DNA from: Aliivibrio sp. S3MY1
Lineage (GTDB): Bacteria; Pseudomonadota; Gammaproteobacteria; Enterobacterales; Vibrionaceae
DNA length: 64,000 nucleotides
Reading direction: 5' to 3'
Assembly: GCF_028765575.1 (NCBI RefSeq)
Contig: NZ_JARACO010000011.1
Coordinates: 55,859 to 119,858, forward strand
In this document: positions 48,207 through 57,900 of the stretch, piece after piece
Position numbering within the stretch: position 1 is the first letter of the stretch
How the letters are laid out: each line of letters starts with the position of its first letter
Position numbers and translations under genes: made by a program
Notes under the pieces: model-generated
The model's database searches: none
What the model saw: only the letters and a program-made list of their open reading frames with translations
Told to the model about the DNA's origin: nothing

Positions 48207-50045
48207 ATGAATAAAAAGCTCACGAGATTAGCGCTATCCACTACTGCGTTATTTAGCTCTTATGTATTTTCAGCGGAATTGCCTGATAATCTACAGTGGC
48301 AAACCAATGACACCGCACTCACATTCGCCTCTTCTGAAGCAACCTTTGGTGGCTCGTATCGAACCTACACGTTAAGTTTCCCACAGACTTTTCGAACTGT
48401 TGGACCTGACTCTAATGGGGCTTTTAGAGCGTGGATTTTAGAGGCAAATTTACTCCCATTGATTAAGCATCCTAATAGCGGAGAGTGGCTTCCAGGGTTA
48501 GCTCTGTCATGGGCGTTTGGTGATGATAATAAAACCGTTTATTTTAAGTTAAACCCAAAAGCGACATGGAGTGATGGTAAGCCTGTCACCGCGGATGATT
48601 ATCAGTTTATGCTTAAGTTAATGCGTTCAACAGACATTGTTGCCCCTTGGTATAACGACTTTTTTACTAATGAAATTGCAGACATCATTACCTTTGATAA
48701 AAATACGATAGCTGTTGTGTCCGCCAAAGCTCGTAACCGTGATGAATTGATTCAGTACACTAACTTAATGCCTCGACCTGAACACTTTTATGGTAAGCCA
48801 AAGGTGGATAAAAACAACGATGGTATTGATGATAAATTTGTTCGTAAATACAACTTCAAGCCAGAGCCTGTCACAGGACCTTACTATATTGATAAAATTA
48901 AAAAGGGTAAAAATATTACCTTTAAACACGTAGGTGAAGATTGGTGGGGTTATGAAAATAAGTATAACCAACATCGTTACAACGTAGAAAAAATTAATAT
49001 CAAGGTGATCCGCGATGCTGATATTGCGCTAAAGCATTTTGAAAAAGGCAATTTGGATTCGTTTGATTTGGTTCGTCCCGATCTTTGGCATGAAAAATCT
49101 TCCGGCAAAAACTATCAAAGTGGCTATATTCAAAAAGCATGGGTGCTTAACCAAGCGCCAGTGGGAGCGGGTGGGCTATGGTTGAATACGGCAAAACCAA
49201 TGTTAGATGATATTAATGTTCGTAAAGGCATTATGTTTGCGACTGACTTTGACATGATGATAGAGAAAGTCCTTCGTGGGGATTATTCTCGTAAGCCAAA
49301 TGGCATGGGATTTGGTCATATTGGTTATGACAATACAGAGATTAAAGCGCCTAAGTTTGATGCTAAAAAAGCCATCGAATATTTTGAGCAAGCGGGATTC
49401 ACTAAGGTCGGCCCTGATGGTATTCGTATTAATGATAAGGGCGAGCGACTAAGCTTTGCCGTCACTTATTCTCAGCAATCTTTCACCCCTCGTGTTGCCG
49501 TATTAAAAGAGCAGGCAAAATTGGCAGGGCTGGATCTTGAGCTGAATCTTATTGATGGCTCAAGTATGTTTAAATATGTACTTGAGAAAAAACACGATAT
49601 CTCTTTCCATAATATGGGCACAGGCGACATTCCTGCTTATTGGGAATATTTCCACTCAGATAATGCCAATAAACCACAAACTAACCATTTCACTAATTTC
49701 ACCTCTCCAGAGCTAGATAGTTTGATCGACTCATTCAAAAATGAATTTGATATTGAGAAAAAACAAGCGCTTTCCCGTGAAATCCAACAAGTGATTGCGG
49801 ATGCTAACGTGATTGTACCGGGTTATATGGTGCCATACGCACGTGCAGGTTATTGGCGTTGGATGAAACTGCCAGAAAAGATGGCCACTAAACAGACTGG
49901 GTATTTATTCCACGGTTGGGGATTCTCTCAAACATTCAGCACCTTCTGGATTGATGACGGCGCGAAGAAAGAAACCAAAGCAGCAATGAAATCAGGCAAA
50001 ACCTTTGAGCCTGTGACCATCATTGATGACACTTACAAACTATAA
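48207..50045 (+). CDS. Extracellular solute-binding protein family 5, YejA-like
   Basis: Periplasmic receptor for the ABC system. It has 612 residues. The signal peptide is probably cleaved after Ala23 (VFSA-ELPDN). The family 5 signature is WSDGKPVTADDYQFMLKLMRS (about 112-132). The opening GGSYRTYTLSFPQTFRTVGPDSNG is YejA-like, which in E. coli takes up microcin C and peptides. An unusual DxNxDGxxD loop (about 200-208) resembles a calcium-binding motif. A strong hairpin follows in the gap to the ATPase genes, as often seen after abundant binding-protein mRNAs. Substrate unknown; oligopeptides most likely. Confidence 0.9.
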   Translation: MNKKLTRLALSTTALFSSYVFSAELPDNLQWQTNDTALTFASSEATFGGSYRTYTLSFPQTFRTVGPDSNGAFRAWILEANLLPLIKHPNSGEWLPGLALSWAFGDDNKTVYFKLNPKATWSDGKPVTADDYQFMLKLMRSTDIVAPWYNDFFTNEIADIITFDKNTIAVVSAKARNRDELIQYTNLMPRPEHFYGKPKVDKNNDGIDDKFVRKYNFKPEPVTGPYYIDKIKKGKNITFKHVGEDWWGYENKYNQHRYNVEKINIKVIRDADIALKHFEKGNLDSFDLVRPDLWHEKSSGKNYQSGYIQKAWVLNQAPVGAGGLWLNTAKPMLDDINVRKGIMFATDFDMMIEKVLRGDYSRKPNGMGFGHIGYDNTEIKAPKFDAKKAIEYFEQAGFTKVGPDGIRINDKGERLSFAVTYSQQSFTPRVAVLKEQAKLAGLDLELNLIDGSSMFKYVLEKKHDISFHNMGTGDIPAYWEYFHSDNANKPQTNHFTNFTSPELDSLIDSFKNEFDIEKKQALSREIQQVIADANVIVPGYMVPYARAGYWRWMKLPEKMATKQTGYLFHGWGFSQTFSTFWIDDGAKKETKAAMKSGKTFEPVTIIDDTYKL

Positions 50046-50067
50046 GTTTAACGAAGTAACGTAAAGG

Positions 50068-50087
50068 CTAGGAGAGGGATCTCCTAG
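50068..50087 (+). other. Intercistronic hairpin after the binding-protein gene
   Basis: A perfect 8-bp stem CTAGGAGA/TCTCCTAG with a GGGA loop and no T-tract. It probably acts as a 3'-end stabiliser or processing stop within the operon. Confidence 0.6.
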
Positions 50088-50121
50088 TGACAACATACTA
50101 ATAAAAACAGTGAAGATGCAT

Positions 50122-51129
50122 ATGGATAGAAAGATTGTTTTATCAGTAGAAAATCTAGTGACGGAGTTTCAAACTGATGATGGCACAGTAAGAGTGTTAG
50201 ATGGTGTTAGCTTTCAAATACCAAAAGGAAAAACCATTGGCATTGTTGGTGAATCAGGCTGTGGGAAAAGTGTCACATCGATGTCTATTATGGGCTTATT
50301 ACCTAAGCCGTATGGCAATGTCGTTGGGGGACGAATTTTATATAATGAGACGGATTTAGTTCAGCTAAGTCCTGATAAATTATATGAAATGCGTGGTAAT
50401 CGTATCTCCATGATCTTCCAAGATCCAATGACGGCACTTAACCCCGTGCATACCATAGGAAAGCAGATTAACGAAGTATTAGAACTTCACCGTCCTGATT
50501 TAGGTAAAAAACAGCGTCTCGCCTATTCTTTAGAGATGTTAGAAAAAGTAGGCATCCCATCACCGGGATCTCGGATTCATGAGTACCCCCATAATTTGTC
50601 TGGTGGTATGCGTCAGCGTGTCATGATCGCCATTGCCCTCGCATGTGAACCTGACATTTTAATTTGTGATGAGCCAACGACAGCATTAGATGTCACCATT
50701 CAGGCGCAGATTTTAGAGTTAATGAAAACGCTGCAAGATGAAACGGGTATGTCGATTATTTTTATTACTCATGATCTTGGCGTGGTGGCTGAGATTTGTG
50801 ATGAAGTTGTCGTGATGTATGCAGGGAGAGTGGCAGAACAAGCGGGTATTTTTGAATTGTTTGATAATCCCAAGCACCCATACACACAAGGTCTGATGTC
50901 TTCTATGCCGAGTTTAAATTTACAGCCAAAAACAGAGCTTGAAACCATTCAGGGAACCGTCCCTTCATTGCATGAAATGCCCGCAGGCTGTCGATTTTCA
51001 ACACGCTGTAAATACAAGCAAGACATATGTAACACTGAGGTGCCAATCATAAGTGAAGTAGGTTTATTACATCAGGTAAGTTGCCATTTTACTCATCAAT
51101 TAATTGCCAATAATGAGGTGGTTAAATGA
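50122..51129 (+). CDS. Peptide ABC transporter ATPase, OppD/DppD-like
   Basis: First ATPase of the importer. It has 335 residues from ATG 50122, which has GAAG 6 nt upstream; GTG 50110 or ATG 50116 would add two to four residues and cannot be excluded. Walker A GESGCGKS, signature [16 protein letters not shown] and Walker [14 protein letters not shown] are intact. The C-terminal oligopeptide-transporter extension has the cysteine cluster [15 protein letters not shown]...CH (iron-sulfur type in homologues). Its stop overlaps the next start by 4 bp. Confidence 0.9.
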   Translation: MDRKIVLSVENLVTEFQTDDGTVRVLDGVSFQIPKGKTIGIVGESGCGKSVTSMSIMGLLPKPYGNVVGGRILYNETDLVQLSPDKLYEMRGNRISMIFQDPMTALNPVHTIGKQINEVLELHRPDLGKKQRLAYSLEMLEKVGIPSPGSRIHEYPHNLSGGMRQRVMIAIALACEPDILICDEPTTALDVTIQAQILELMKTLQDETGMSIIFITHDLGVVAEICDEVVVMYAGRVAEQAGIFELFDNPKHPYTQGLMSSMPSLNLQPKTELETIQGTVPSLHEMPAGCRFSTRCKYKQDICNTEVPIISEVGLLHQVSCHFTHQLIANNEVVK

Positions 51130-52094
51130 ATGAATTATTAAAAATTGATGGTCTTAAGCAGTATTTTTATTCAGGAAAAGGGATCTTTAATAAGGGATAT
51201 GTAGTTCATGCGGTTGATGGGGTTTCATTGAGTGTTAATAAAGGCGAAACGCTTGGGCTTGTGGGGGAATCTGGTTGTGGGAAAAGTACATTAGGTCGTA
51301 GTCTTCTGAAGTTATTTGAACCAACTGCAGGGCGTATATTTTTTGAAGGTCAGGATATTACTCATCTTAATAATAAAGAGATGCGATCACTTCGCCAAGA
51401 CATGCAGATTATTTTTCAAGATCCGACCGAGTCGCTGAATCCTAGACACACAATAGAGATGATTCTAGAAGAGCCTTTTGTTATTCATGGAGTGGGGACA
51501 GTTGAGGAGCGCAAACAATGGGTGGAAGACTTGCTGATTAAAGTTGGTTTACCTGCGAGCGCAGCAACGCGCTATCCTCATGAGTTCTCGGGCGGTCAAA
51601 AGCAAAGAATTGGTATCGCAAGAGCCATCGCATTAAAACCAAAATTAATCGTGTGTGATGAATCAGTGTCTGCATTGGATGTGTCAGTTCAAGCTCAGAT
51701 AGTGAATTTATTACTCGATTTACAAAAAGAGATGAACTTAGCGTTGATATTTATTGCTCATGATTTATCGGTTGTGAAGCACATCTCTGACAAAGTAGCA
51801 GTCATGTACTTAGGTAAAATTGTTGAATATGGTGATTCGGAAACCTTATATCACTCGCCAAAGCACCCTTATACAGAAGCCTTACTTTCAGCAATACCTG
51901 TGACTCATCCTAAATTTAGAGGAAAGGAGCGGATCCTTTTAAAAGGAGACGTACCTTCGCCGATTAATCCACCCAAAGGATGTCGTTTTTCAACTCGTTG
52001 CCCAAAAGCAGAGGCAAAATGCTTCACTAAAGAACCGATAAGGCACGAACTTTCTGATAATGGGCATGAAGTGGCTTGCCATTTATATAAATAA
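51126..52094 (+). CDS. Peptide ABC transporter ATPase, OppF/DppF-like
   Basis: Second ATPase. It has 322 residues. Walker [10 protein letters not shown], signature [16 protein letters not shown] and Walker [14 protein letters not shown] are present, with the C-terminal [15 protein letters not shown]...CH cluster. The ATGA overlap with the preceding gene indicates coupled translation. Unlike E. coli YejF, in which both ATPase halves are fused, the two are separate here. Confidence 0.92.
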   Translation: MNELLKIDGLKQYFYSGKGIFNKGYVVHAVDGVSLSVNKGETLGLVGESGCGKSTLGRSLLKLFEPTAGRIFFEGQDITHLNNKEMRSLRQDMQIIFQDPTESLNPRHTIEMILEEPFVIHGVGTVEERKQWVEDLLIKVGLPASAATRYPHEFSGGQKQRIGIARAIALKPKLIVCDESVSALDVSVQAQIVNLLLDLQKEMNLALIFIAHDLSVVKHISDKVAVMYLGKIVEYGDSETLYHSPKHPYTEALLSAIPVTHPKFRGKERILLKGDVPSPINPPKGCRFSTRCPKAEAKCFTKEPIRHELSDNGHEVACHLYK

Positions 52095-52125
52095 ATATCT
52101 TTTTTGAAACACCTGCGTGTCTCTG

Positions 52126-52144
52126 TTGTATCCTATAGGTACAA
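52126..52144. promoter_or_regulatory. Palindrome before the mliC-like gene
   Basis: TTGTATCCTATAGGTACAA is a near-perfect 19-bp inverted repeat (TTGTA/TACAA around CCTATAGG) about 30 bp before the ATG, placed where a -10 would lie. Candidate operator. Confidence 0.4.
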
Positions 52145-52172
52145 AGTTAAAATTAAAGCAGGTTGAAGAGTA

Positions 52173-52502
52173 ATGAAGAGATTATTAGTATTGGCTATTT
52201 TTGGTGTGCTTGGTGGGTGCTCATCAGCAACCGTGACAGATATGGGGACTGCAAAACCAATACATTATGAATGTGACGCTGGAAGAAACTTTGATATTAC
52301 ATTTAATAATGATGACGCACTGTTAACTTTAGCTAAGGAAGAATATCTTTTAAAAAATGCTGTTACAGCGTCAGGAATGAGATACGTATCTTCTGAGTTA
52401 ATAGAGGACTCTGGTACTGCAGTTGAGTTCCTTGGAAAAGGTTACGAAGCTACGTTAGAACTTGGCCCTGTTGTTTTCAACAATTGTGTTGTTGTAAAGT
52501 AA
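52173..52502 (+). CDS. MliC-family lysozyme-inhibitor lipoprotein
   Basis: 109-residue predicted lipoprotein. The lipobox LGGC puts the lipid on Cys16. The mature part matches the MliC (membrane-bound inhibitor of c-type lysozyme) pattern: HYECDAGRNFDITF, YLLKNAVTASGMRYVSSE, FLGKGYEATLELG and a final NNCVVVK whose cysteine probably pairs with that of YECD. The SG and KG family positions are kept. Expected in the periplasm, protecting peptidoglycan from host c-type lysozyme. Single gene with its own terminator. Confidence 0.85.
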   Translation: MKRLLVLAIFGVLGGCSSATVTDMGTAKPIHYECDAGRNFDITFNNDDALLTLAKEEYLLKNAVTASGMRYVSSELIEDSGTAVEFLGKGYEATLELGPVVFNNCVVVK

Positions 52503-52510
52503 TTAGTAAC

Positions 52511-52542
52511 AATGCCCATGTAAATAATACGTGGGCATTTTT
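52511..52542. terminator. Terminator after the mliC-like gene
   Basis: The stem AATGCCCAT/GTGGGCATT with a 12-nt loop and TTTTT. It lies between convergent genes. Confidence 0.85.
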
Positions 52543-52560
52543 GTATCAGAGAGAATCTAT

Positions 52561-53169
52561 TTAAGAACCGTAAGTAACAATATAACGAGTTGGTTTGTGG
52601 TTCATTTCTAATACAATATTAAGAATAATAGCGCCTAAGATAGAAACCAAAAGTAGCCATGGTGTAACAAAGAAGAATGAGGCAGTTAAAATACAACAGT
52701 CAATGGCCATTTGAACTTTACCGACAGAGATACCAAACTTCTTTTGAATGAATAAACATAAGACATTGAAGCCACCTAGGCTTGAGCGGTGTCTAAATAG
52801 AATCAGCATGCCTAACCCCATCAACAATCCACCAGCAATAGCACAGTAAATATCATTGATATGGTCGACAGAAATTACCATATTTAAATGGTCAGTCATG
52901 ATAGAAACAAGAGCGCCGGAGATTAAACTGGTTACTGCAAAACGTTTCCCAAAGCGCTGCCAAGCAAGTGCATAAAAAGGCAGATTACATAAAAAGTAAA
53001 GAACACCAAAACTGATGTTACTCATTTGGCTAATTAACAACGCAAGTCCTGTTGTACCACCAGTTAGTAGATTCGCGGCTTGTAAAAAAAAGATACCTTG
53101 AGAAACTAAGAAGGTGCCAGTAAGTATGGCAATAACATCTTCCTTGTGTGTGTGTTTTATTTTTTCCAT
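52561..53169 (-). CDS. YitT-family membrane protein
   Basis: 202-residue inner-membrane protein of the YitT (DUF161) family, function unknown, possibly a transporter. The ATG at 53169 is preferred to the TTG at 53193. About five or six hydrophobic segments are visible with the conserved NLLTGGTTGLALLIS (N-terminal) and RHRSSLGGFNVL (middle) stretches. A short DUF2179-like C-terminus is missing, so it is a membrane-only form. Monocistronic. Confidence 0.82.
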   Translation of the reverse strand: MEKIKHTHKEDVIAILTGTFLVSQGIFFLQAANLLTGGTTGLALLISQMSNISFGVLYFLCNLPFYALAWQRFGKRFAVTSLISGALVSIMTDHLNMVISVDHINDIYCAIAGGLLMGLGMLILFRHRSSLGGFNVLCLFIQKKFGISVGKVQMAIDCCILTASFFFVTPWLLLVSILGAIILNIVLEMNHKPTRYIVTYGS

Positions 53170-53382
53170 AATGATAAATTTATTTAATACCAATAAAATA
53201 ATGGACGCAAGAATAGTTGGAATTTGAATTTATGCAATTACTAGAGAGTAAATATAGCATTGCTTTTGTAATAAAGTCTTTACATCGTGTAAAGTCAAAA
53301 ATTGACACTTATTGAGTATCATTCATGTTGATAATGAGTAATTCGCAACAAAAATAACAAAGAAACATACAATTTAGGGTAT

Positions 53383-53396
53383 CTGATCCAGATCAA
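53383..53396. promoter_or_regulatory. FNR-like site upstream of glyA
   Basis: CTGAT-CCAG-ATCAA matches TTGAT-N4-ATCAA at 9 of 10 positions. It lies just upstream of the candidate -10, in a position suited to repression. Confidence 0.35.
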
Positions 53397-53429
53397 ATTA
53401 TGTAGAATACATTGCAGTTAAGACTAGTG

Positions 53430-53445
53430 ACGTAATCGTTTGCGT
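53430..53445 (+). promoter_or_regulatory. PurR-type operator before glyA
   Basis: ACGTAATCGTTTGCGT matches 9 of 10 fixed positions of the PurR consensus, about 50 bp before the glyA ATG and downstream of the candidate -10. glyA is a PurR target in E. coli. Confidence 0.65.
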
Positions 53446-53493
53446 TGTTGGGCTATTTTTGGGTTTTATATTTATCTGAGTCAGGAGATACAG

Positions 53494-54744
53494 ATGCTTA
53501 AGCGTGATATGAACATTGCCGATTACGATGCAGACTTGTTTGCAGCAATCCAGGAAGAAACAGTACGTCAAGAAGAGCATATCGAGCTGATTGCTTCTGA
53601 AAACTACACTAGTCCACGAGTGATGGAAGCTCAAGGTTCACAATTAACAAATAAGTACGCAGAAGGTTATCCTGGCAAGCGTTACTATGGTGGCTGTGAG
53701 TTTGTTGATAAAGTTGAAACATTAGCTATCAACCGTGCATGTGAATTGTTTGGTGCAGAATACGCAAACGTACAACCACATTCTGGTTCTCAAGCGAACA
53801 ACGCTGTTTATATGGCACTACTAAATGCTGGTGATACAGTGCTAGGTATGAGCCTTGCTCACGGTGGCCATTTAACTCACGGTTCGCCAGTAAACTTCTC
53901 TGGTAAGCTTTATAATATCATTCCTTACGGTATTGATGAAGCTGGCCAAATTGATTACGAAGAAATGGAAGCACTAGCAGTAGAACATAAACCTAAGATG
54001 ATCATCGGTGGTTTCTCTGCTTATTCTCAAGTATGTGATTGGGCACGTATGCGTGAAATCGCAGACAAAGTTGGCGCTTACTTCTTTGTAGATATGGCTC
54101 ACGTAGCGGGTCTTATTGCCGCTGGTGTTTACCCTAACCCAGTACCACACGCACACGTAGTGACAACAACGACTCATAAAACACTGGCTGGTCCTCGTGG
54201 TGGTCTTATCCTTTCTAATGAAGGCGAAGATCTTTACAAGAAACTAAACTCAGCAGTATTCCCTGGTGGTCAAGGTGGCCCTCTAATGCACGTTATCGCT
54301 GGTAAAGCGGTTGCATTTAAAGAAGCACTGGAGCCTGAGTTTAAAGAATACCAAACACGTGTTGTTGCTAACGCAAAAGCGATGGTTGCAGAGTTCCTTG
54401 CTCGCGGTTACAACATCGTTTCAGGCTCTACTGAAAACCACTTGTTCCTAGTTGATTTAATCGACAAAGACATCACTGGTAAAGAAGCAGATGCGGCACT
54501 AGGTTCAGCTAACATTACCGTTAACAAGAACTCTGTACCAAACGATCCGCGTAGCCCGTTTGTTACTTCTGGTATCCGTGTAGGTTCTCCATCTATCACT
54601 CGTCGTGGTTTCTCTGAAGCTGATGCGAAAGAACTTGCTGGCTGGATGTGTGACATTCTAGACAACATGGGTGATGAGTCTGTTATCGAAGCAACAAAAG
54701 CAAAAGTGTTAGAGATCTGTAAGCGTCTACCTGTATACGCTTAA
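53494..54744 (+). CDS. glyA: Serine hydroxymethyltransferase
   Basis: PLP enzyme converting serine and tetrahydrofolate to glycine and 5,10-methylene-THF, the main one-carbon source for purines, thymidylate and methionine. It has 416 residues from the ATG at 53494, with AGGAG upstream and the protein starting [16 protein letters not shown] as in E. coli; the open frame extends upstream but only with a TTG inside the PurR box. The PLP-lysine motif is [13 protein letters not shown] and the N-terminal folate/serine region is [14 protein letters not shown] PurR-type box lies upstream, a strong terminator downstream. Confidence 0.98.
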   Translation: MLKRDMNIADYDADLFAAIQEETVRQEEHIELIASENYTSPRVMEAQGSQLTNKYAEGYPGKRYYGGCEFVDKVETLAINRACELFGAEYANVQPHSGSQANNAVYMALLNAGDTVLGMSLAHGGHLTHGSPVNFSGKLYNIIPYGIDEAGQIDYEEMEALAVEHKPKMIIGGFSAYSQVCDWARMREIADKVGAYFFVDMAHVAGLIAAGVYPNPVPHAHVVTTTTHKTLAGPRGGLILSNEGEDLYKKLNSAVFPGGQGGPLMHVIAGKAVAFKEALEPEFKEYQTRVVANAKAMVAEFLARGYNIVSGSTENHLFLVDLIDKDITGKEADAALGSANITVNKNSVPNDPRSPFVTSGIRVGSPSITRRGFSEADAKELAGWMCDILDNMGDESVIEATKAKVLEICKRLPVYA

Positions 54745-54765
54745 TACTTTTTCTCGAGATTAACT

Positions 54766-54801
54766 TTAAAAGGCTAGCCTATTATGGGCTAGCCTTTTTT
54801 A
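54766..54801 (+). terminator. Terminator after glyA
   Basis: A 12-bp stem AAAAGGCTAGCC/GGCTAGCCTTTT with a 7-nt loop and T-tract. Confidence 0.93.
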
Positions 54802-54987
54802 TTGGAAATTTAGAACATTAAGAGTGAAATAAAGTACAGGTAATTTACCATGTCTGTAGAAAAATATTTCAGGTTCATGATTTTAATTCTATTTCTGTAT
54901 TATTTTTGAGAATAAGTAAAAAAGTTGTGATATGTTTCGATCTCAGTGAACTGAACGTTTGTTTCGGCACTTTTAAAAGGTTGGATC

Positions 54988-57900
54988 ATGAGTAAAAAAT
55001 TATTGTTAGCATCGTTAATATCAATGCTGCTTGCTGGCTGTAATCAAGAAGATATAAGTATAAATGGAACGACTCCAGATATTGGTGGTGACGGTGGAAT
55101 TACTCCTCCAACAACAACACCAGAACCAGAACCAGAAAGTATCCCATACCGTTTTACATTAACTAGCGGTTCGAAACCTATAGTTGGTGCTACGTGTGAC
55201 GGGATTAAATCTGATAATGCCGGACTTGTTGCTCTTGAGTATAAAGATGACTCACTACCATTAAATATTGCGTGTTTTATTGGTAATACTCCTTTATCTA
55301 CATTTGACCTTTCTGCAACAAGATCAAATATAATCAGTCTACCTCTTGAATTAAGTGGTGATACCTCTTCTCTTAAAAAAGAAAATAATAATGATGCCTT
55401 AGCAAATATTCAGTCATTATTAAGCACCGTCGATGCTGATGGTGTTGACTCGAATGGTTATCAGTTTATTGATGGTGAAGAGAGCACAATAAATTTTGCT
55501 AAGCACCAGACTGAAGCATTAACGAAAAATGAAAATGATTTTTTAATGCAAAATATTAGTTATCTAAAAGACGATAAACCCGTAGGTGTAGAGCCTGGGC
55601 ATGGAACTGATGTCGAACCGGAAATCACTCCTGGATCTGATGATGTTACTGGTAGTAGTGGTATTGTGAGTTCAAATGCAGAAAAACAATATGCTTATGT
55701 ACCAGAAGTGGCTATTCCAGAAGTATCAAAATTAGTGTTTGATGGTCAGCCTGTTGCTGGTGTGGAATATTATGGTCCGACATATCGTGGTAAAACAGAC
55801 AAGAATGGTTTATTTGAATATAACTGGGGTGATGACGTTACTTTTGGTATTCAAGCATTAACATTGGGTTCAATTAAAGCTAAAGGGTTAGATATTCAAC
55901 TTGGTGCTTTAGCTGCTGATCCAAGTAAATCAAAGAATGTTGAAAACCTGATTAAACAATTTGATAAAAGCCATTCAGCACCTTGGACTATAGAAGAAGA
56001 CGTACATAATCGTTTTGCTTTAGAGTCGAATAATATTGTTGAGTTAATTAACATGAACTTGGTGAATGCTGATACATCAAGTTTTGATCCAAGTTTTGGC
56101 ACGCCTCCAAAGATTGAAGATGAATTTATCGCTCAATTTAATGATGGTGGTAGTGCATTTGATATCGTTTCTTCATTAGAATTGACGCCGATTAATGCTG
56201 ATAGTTATACGTTCTCACCTTATGTAAGTATGCGTAGTATGAGTCGTGCTGAAACAGCCTCTCAAGCACTATTAACCATGATGGGGCAAAATGATGCGGA
56301 CGTTAAGAATGACGTAACTCATTTCCATGTTTTTGGTAATCAAAATGATGGTTATCGCTTGCCGAGTCCTCACGCAGCTACCTTCATTAATATTGATAAT
56401 AATGCAGCACCGGTAGTCATGCCTCGCAGTGATCTAAATGCTTATATTCCATTTGGTCAATTAGCGGTAACCGATAAATTTAGCCGACCATTTTTTGATT
56501 TAACGGATAACTCATTAACTACACCGACCTACATTGATGCGAAAAATAAGACGCATTGGAATTTAAAAGGCCAATCAGTTGCAGCTGATTCTGTTGAAAG
56601 TTCATATAAGATGAATAAGGAAACAGCAACGTTTGAATTACCATTTGTGGTTTCAGGAAAAATTGGAGAAGGTAAAGTTTTAGTACTTGGTAATTCCTTA
56701 TATAACTCTATTTTAGTTTGCCCTGAAAATTATAGTTATAATTCAATCAGTAACGATGGAGTTTGTGCTAATGGGAATGGCACCACAGACAGTCTTGATA
56801 TGTTTAATTTCTTTGTTAATGCACTAGGCTGGTTAGATACAGATAACAGAGGTATTAATATTGCGACCAATCGTGTTGATGGTTATTTTTCTCAAATACA
56901 CGGATTCAATAGTTATTCATTTGAGTTAAATTCTAAATTTACGGATTTAGGCATGACGATGGAATCGGGTATTTCACCTCAAAGTCTAAATGTAGATACC
57001 AATCCTATTTATATTCTACAAGCCTACCCAGTAAGAGATCGAAATCCAGACCGTCCAGATTATGAGGCACCATTAATCGATGATAATGACGTAAATGCAT
57101 TAATTGATTATGTTAATCAAGGCGGTAGCGTGTTGATTATGGAGAGTCTATATAATCGTGATTTACCTATGTTAGGTCGATTTTTAGATACGGCAGGGAT
57201 CAGCTCTATTGGTCGTAATAATGTCGTGAAGTTTGCAGGAAAACTACCAAGTAACTTTATTGCAGAAGTGGGTAAAGGTAGTACGTCACTTCGTCCTGTT
57301 TATACCGAAGAAGTGTATGTATTAGAAGGCCTAGCATTTGAAGCAACTTCAGTCGATGCTAACAATATCCCTGAGAAAGGATATAAGTACAATGAAGACA
57401 CAAATACGTATTCTTGGGGTGATAAATCTATTAATAATAAAGCGATTCTTCGTGCATTATATCGCCCTCAGCAAGTGAGAGACGAAAATCGTCATAATGC
57501 AACTAAAGAATGTCAACAACAACCTGATTTAGTTGATGATGCTGTACAGGCTTGTATTGATACTAAGTTAAACAAGCTAGCTCAAGACGGATTAGATAAA
57601 TGGACATCTGATGTTCAAACTATTTATGGCGTGCCTATGTGTACAAATAGTGATTATCAATATCAGTTAGATTGTATCGAACGCCGTGAAGGTAATGGCA
57701 TCCCTATTTCTAAAACAACGTATCCTGGCGCTAATGATATGGTGCAAGCTTATGCTCGTTTACCAATGAGTAAAGAGGTATCAAATGCGATGATTGAAGC
57801 TGCGAATATGGGCACTAATCTAACGGAACTTTATCAGCATGAGCTGTATTATCGTTCTGGTGGTATAAACGGTGTTCGTTTGAGTGGTATTGATGTAGAC

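Larger units (their letters stand above)
53170..53493. other. YitT-glyA divergent intergenic region
   Basis: 324 bp. It holds a GTCAA-AAA-TTGAC palindrome (53294-53306), an FNR-like site, a TAGAAT -10 (53403-53408), the PurR-type box and the glyA leader. No gene seen. Confidence 0.55.

Noticed and set aside
53321..53346. Fur box between the YitT gene and glyA
   Set aside because: Only the left half of the 19-bp consensus matches.
53440..53493. N-terminal extension of GlyA
   Set aside because: The TTG lies inside the PurR box, and [12 protein letters not shown] from 53494 matches known GlyA starts with an AGGAG site.
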